Shown here piece by piece: positions 61,282-64,000 of a stretch of DNA of 64,000 nucleotides (the first letter of the stretch is position 1; each line of letters begins with the position of its first letter). Under the pieces are notes generated by a model. That model was not told where the DNA came from and ran no database searches. It saw only the letters and a list, made by a program, of their open reading frames with translations. The stretch comes from Catellatospora bangladeshensis. GTDB lineage: Bacteria > Actinomycetota > Actinomycetes > Mycobacteriales > Micromonosporaceae. The stretch lies in assembly GCF_016862575.1 (NCBI RefSeq), contig NZ_BONF01000008.1:1-64000 (forward strand), given 5' to 3'. The translations under genes were made by a program, and so were the position numbers.

Positions 61282-61428
61282 TGCCCTGCCTCCCGCTTGC
61301 CGGACACGAGTCGTGTCGCTGCCTGACGGAGCCCGCTCCGCGGCCCCGGGGCTCGGTCTCCGCCGAGCTGCGGGCGGCCGCTCCGGCGCGCTCACCGGCC
61401 GCCGGTGTCGCGGCGGCCGCAGTCGAGC

Positions 61429-61444
61429 CTAAACGATCGCTCAG
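61429..61444. promoter_or_regulatory. Shared 16-bp operator, site iv (3-hydroxybutyryl-CoA dehydrogenase)
   Basis: CTAAACGATCGCTCAG, a 14/16 match to the icmA site. It lies in the 213-bp divergent region between the dehydrogenase (148 nt from its start) and the small membrane gene (51 nt from its start). Confidence 0.55.
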
Positions 61445-61494
61445 GAGCCCGCGAACGGCCTCGCGACCGCCTCCGCCGGGTGCAGACTTAGATC

Positions 61495-61809
61495 ATGCCT
61501 GCTAGTGCTTATCTCGCCGGCCCGATGGTCGCGATCCTCACGATCGCGGTCCTGGCCGTGGTGCTGCACCGCGGTATGCAGCGCGAAGCGGAGACACCGG
61601 CCCCGGTCGCGCCGGTCCCTGACGACTACGGCCTGCTGGCCAGCGCCGCCGTGGCCCGTACGCTCGCGGACGCCGCGCTGATCCGCGATCACCTGCACAG
61701 CGTGGGCATCCGCGCCACGCTCGCCACCGCGCCCGACGGGCGCATCCGGGTCCTGGTCTTCGCCGACGAGGTGCATCGCGCCCGCAGGGTGGTCGGCGAG
61801 ACCCGCTAG
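61495..61809 (+). CDS. Small membrane-anchored protein
   Basis: A 104-residue protein with one N-terminal helix (about 5-25) and a small alpha/beta domain. The segment ALIRDHLHSVGIRATLATAPDGRIRVLVFADEVHRARRVV is reminiscent of DUF2007-type putative signalling domains. I do not assign a function. ATG at 61495 has no ribosome site and is probably leaderless or close to it. Confidence 0.72.
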   Translation: MPASAYLAGPMVAILTIAVLAVVLHRGMQREAETPAPVAPVPDDYGLLASAAVARTLADAALIRDHLHSVGIRATLATAPDGRIRVLVFADEVHRARRVVGETR

Positions 61810-61848
61810 ACCCCGGATGCCGTCAGCGCCGCCGGCACCCGGCTCAGC

Positions 61849-61885
61849 ATGAGGGAGGCCCTGCCCGAGGCGGGGCCTCCCTCAT
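61849..61885. terminator. Bidirectional hairpin between the small membrane gene and murA
   Basis: Perfect 12-bp arms (ATGAGGGAGGCC at 61849-61860 and its complement at 61874-61885) with a GC-rich inner loop. It ends 4 nt before the murA stop codon. Confidence 0.82.
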
Positions 61886-61889
61886 CGGC

Positions 61890-63179
61890 TCAGAAGCCGT
61901 ACTCGGGGTCAGCCGGGGCCTCGGCGCGCTCCACCTCGACGCCCAGGGCGCGCAGGTCGGCGACGAAGTCGGGGTAGCCGCGGTCGATGTGGTGCACGGC
62001 GCGCACCGTGGTGACCCCGTCCCCGCACAGGCCCGCGATCACCAGGCCGGCCCCGGCCCGGATGTCGCTCGCGCTGACCTCGGCGCTGGACAGGTTCGCC
62101 CGCCCGCGCACCATGGCGTGATGGCCCTCGATGCGGATGTCGGCGCCCAGGCGCTTGAGCTCCTCGGCGAACATGAACCGCCCGTCGAAGATGTTCTCGG
62201 TGATCAGCGAGACGCCGTCGGCGACCGCGGCCATGCCGATCGCCATCGGCAGCAGGTCGGTGGCGAAGCCCGGGAACGGCAGCGTGCGTACGTCCACCGC
62301 GTTCGGGCGGTCGGCCTGGCGCACCCGGAACCAGTCCGGGCCGTAGTCCACCGAGCCGCCCCCCTGCTGGATCTTGTCCAGGGCGATCTCCAGGCAGCGC
62401 GGGTCGACGCCGCGCACGGTGACGTCGCCGCGGGTCATCGCCGCGCCGAAGGCCCAGGTGCCCGCCACGATCCGGTCGCCGATGGAGGCGTGCCGGACCG
62501 GCTGGAGCTGGTCCACGCCGCGCACGGTCAGCTCGGAGGTGCCCGCGCCGGTGATGCGGGCGCCCATCGCGATCAGCATCTGGCAGATGTCGACGATCTC
62601 CGGCTCGCGGGCCACGTTGTCGATCACCGTGGTGCCGCGCGCGAGCACCGCCGCCATCAGCAGATTCTCGGTCGCGCCGACGCTCGGGAAGTCCAGGCTG
62701 ATCTTGGCGCCGTGCAGGCCGGAGGGCGCCTCGGCGACCACGAAGCCGTGCTCGCCGCTGATGTCGGCGCCCATCTTCGCCAGGCCGGAGACGTGCATGT
62801 CCAGCCCGCGCGAGCCGATCGCGTCGCCGCCGGGATGGGCCACCCGCACCCGCCCGCAGCGCGCCAGCAGCGGCCCGAGCACGCAGATCGACGCCCGCAG
62901 GCGGCGCACCAGCTCGTAGTCGGCCTCCGGGTGCAGCACCGCGGGCACGTTGATGCGCACCTCGTCGCCCTCGAACGCGACCTCCGCGCCCAGCCGCCGC
63001 AGCACCTCGCCCATCAGCGCGATGTCGGTGATGCGCGGCACGTTGGTGATCACGCTCTCGCCCTCGGCCAGCAACGCTGCCGCCATGAGCTTGAGCGCGG
63101 AGTTCTTCGCGCCGACCACGCCGACCTCGCCGGCCAGCCGTACGCCGCCCTTGACCCTGATCACATCCACGTCGGCCAT
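61890..63179 (-). CDS. murA: UDP-N-acetylglucosamine 1-carboxyvinyltransferase with Asp at the fosfomycin site
   Basis: A 429-residue MurA, transferring enolpyruvate from PEP to UDP-GlcNAc in the first committed step of peptidoglycan synthesis. GAKNSALKL near residue 23 holds the conserved Lys-Asn pair. In the flexible loop [16 protein letters not shown], Asp119 replaces the Cys of E. coli MurA (Cys115). Fosfomycin alkylates that Cys, so the enzyme should be insensitive, as known for mycobacteria and chlamydiae. ATG at 63179 is preferred, as a longer in-frame start would add an unconserved leader. It is divergent from the adenosyltransferase gene. Confidence 0.93.
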   Translation of the reverse strand: MADVDVIRVKGGVRLAGEVGVVGAKNSALKLMAAALLAEGESVITNVPRITDIALMGEVLRRLGAEVAFEGDEVRINVPAVLHPEADYELVRRLRASICVLGPLLARCGRVRVAHPGGDAIGSRGLDMHVSGLAKMGADISGEHGFVVAEAPSGLHGAKISLDFPSVGATENLLMAAVLARGTTVIDNVAREPEIVDICQMLIAMGARITGAGTSELTVRGVDQLQPVRHASIGDRIVAGTWAFGAAMTRGDVTVRGVDPRCLEIALDKIQQGGGSVDYGPDWFRVRQADRPNAVDVRTLPFPGFATDLLPMAIGMAAVADGVSLITENIFDGRFMFAEELKRLGADIRIEGHHAMVRGRANLSSAEVSASDIRAGAGLVIAGLCGDGVTTVRAVHHIDRGYPDFVADLRALGVEVERAEAPADPEYGF

Positions 63180-63264
63180 CGTAGAAGCCGGGCCTGGCGC
63201 CCGGACGCCCGCCAGCACCGCGCCGACGGAATCACCACCGCCGGGCACCATTAGGCTCGTCGAC

Positions 63265-63843
63265 ATGGCTGTTCACCTCACCCGCATCTACACCAAGACC
63301 GGCGACGCCGGCACGACCGCGCTCGGCAACGGCGAGCGGGTGGCCAAGACCGACCCGCGCATCACCGCGTACGCCGATGTGGACGAGTGCAACGCCGCGC
63401 TGGGGGTGGCACTGGCGCTGGGCGAGCTCGCCGGCGACGTGCGCGACGTGCTCACGAAGATCCAGAACGACCTGTTCGACGTGGGCGCCGACCTGTGCAA
63501 CCCGATCACCCCCGACCCGAAGTACCCACCGCTGCGTGTCACCGAGGACTACGTCACCCGCCTGGAAGGCTGGTGCGATGAGTTCAACGCGCGCCTGGCC
63601 AAACTGGATTCTTTTGTCCTGCCGGGAGGCACCCCGGGCGCGGCGCTGCTGCACGTGGCCCGTACCGTCGCCCGGCGCGCGGAGCGCTCCACGTTCGCGC
63701 TGCTGGCCGAGGATGCGGCACGCACCGGCCCGCTGAGCGCACAGTACCTCAACCGGCTCTCCGATCTGCTGTTTATCCTGGCCAGAGTCGCTAATTCGAA
63801 CGGCGCGGGCGACGTGAAGTGGGTGCCCGGGGCCAACCGGTGA
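63265..63843 (+). CDS. ATP:cob(I)alamin adenosyltransferase, PduO type
   Basis: A 192-residue five-helix-bundle enzyme making adenosylcobalamin from cob(I)alamin and [44 protein letters not shown] start holds the ATP-binding residues, and [14 protein letters not shown] the conserved RxxxR helix. It supplies the cofactor for the icmA and meaA mutases of this window. ATG at 63265 is chosen. Its stop codon overlaps the GTG start of the next gene. Confidence 0.92.
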   Translation: MAVHLTRIYTKTGDAGTTALGNGERVAKTDPRITAYADVDECNAALGVALALGELAGDVRDVLTKIQNDLFDVGADLCNPITPDPKYPPLRVTEDYVTRLEGWCDEFNARLAKLDSFVLPGGTPGAALLHVARTVARRAERSTFALLAEDAARTGPLSAQYLNRLSDLLFILARVANSNGAGDVKWVPGANR

Positions 63844-64000
63844 GCCTGCACCACGTCGAGGTGTGGGTGCCGGACCTGGCCGCCACCGAGCGCTCCTGGG
63901 GCTGGCTGCTGGCCGAGCTGGGCTGGCAGGAGCACCAGCGCTGGGATCGTGGTGTCTCGTGGCGCCACGGCACGGCGTACGTGGTCTTCGAGCGCTCTCC
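63840..64000 (+). CDS. VOC-family protein, partial at window end
   Basis: The first 53 codons of a gene starting with GTG at 63840, overlapping the adenosyltransferase stop codon. The beginning [28 protein letters not shown] is the first beta-alpha unit of a glyoxalase/bleomycin-resistance (VOC) domain, with His as a likely metal ligand. The rest lies outside the window, so the function cannot be judged. Confidence 0.75.
   Translation, partial: MSLHHVEVWVPDLAATERSWGWLLAELGWQEHQRWDRGVSWRHGTAYVVFERS

Noticed and set aside
63180-63264. A cobalamin riboswitch before the adenosyltransferase gene
   Set aside because: The 85-bp gap is too short, and no B12-box-like sequence was found there or before icmA and meaA.

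Overview
This is a roughly 70% GC stretch of an actinobacterial chromosome. NucS (mismatch endonuclease), a 180-kDa-class NAD-glutamate dehydrogenase, an Asp-type MurA, frequent GTG starts and overlapping GTGA gene junctions all fit Actinobacteria. The combination of crotonyl-CoA carboxylase/reductase, DivIVA-like polarity proteins and DUF6232/DUF4126-type membrane proteins suggests a filamentous family such as Micromonosporaceae. That placement is inference. The contents are chromosomal housekeeping and metabolic genes; I see no prophage, integrase, transposase, CRISPR array, tRNA or rRNA.

Layout. 0-9.5 kb: an IlvG-type ThDP enzyme, a crotonase, small membrane proteins, two ABC systems, and a ROK regulator facing a GH3 glycosidase. 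9.6-21 kb: NAD-glutamate dehydrogenase divergent from a lipoprotein penicillin-binding protein, then membrane proteins, an arginase-fold enzyme and a YbbN-like thioredoxin-fold protein. 21-28 kb: isobutyryl-CoA mutase large subunit, a secreted penicillin-acylase-family hydrolase with a discoidin domain, and a secreted GH16 glucanase. 28-33.5 kb: a MacB-type ABC operon. 33.7-44 kb: MeaB, thiolase, epimerase, Ccr, two paralogous coiled-coil DivIVA-like proteins and a duplicated 3-hydroxyacyl-CoA dehydrogenase. 44-50 kb: hydrolase, RNA ligase, Uma2 protein, short-chain dehydrogenase, aldehyde dehydrogenase, NucS. 50.9-55.7 kb: a four-gene operon around an FtsK/SpoIIIE-type ATPase. 55.8-64 kb: ethylmalonyl-CoA mutase (MeaA), a DrrAB-like ABC pair with an esterase, a 3-hydroxybutyryl-CoA dehydrogenase, MurA and an ATP:cobalamin adenosyltransferase.

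Metabolic theme. The window carries much of the ethylmalonyl-CoA pathway and its cofactor support: thiolase, two 3-hydroxyacyl-CoA dehydrogenases, a crotonase, Ccr, epimerase, MeaA, a mutase GTPase chaperone, isobutyryl-CoA mutase, and the adenosyltransferase that makes coenzyme B12. The genes are scattered over 60 kb, but a 16-bp dyad resembling CTGAACGATCGCTAAG recurs in front of icmA, ccr, thiolase/mce, both dehydrogenases and meaA, and also in front of the MacB-type ABC operon. This looks like an unlinked regulon under one TetR-like repressor not encoded here.

Second theme. Intergenic 3' ends carry large GATC-bounded inverted repeats. One family has six complete copies of identical 67-bp length with a polar side hairpin, plus one copy cut by the window edge. 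A second has two 55-bp copies, and two further palindromes are single. All ten lie just after stop codons, and none lies between divergent genes. Base changes in their stems mostly leave G-U pairs on the strand of the adjacent gene, which points to a transcribed RNA hairpin. These repeats, the 16-bp operator set and the FtsK-like operon are the most novel-looking items.
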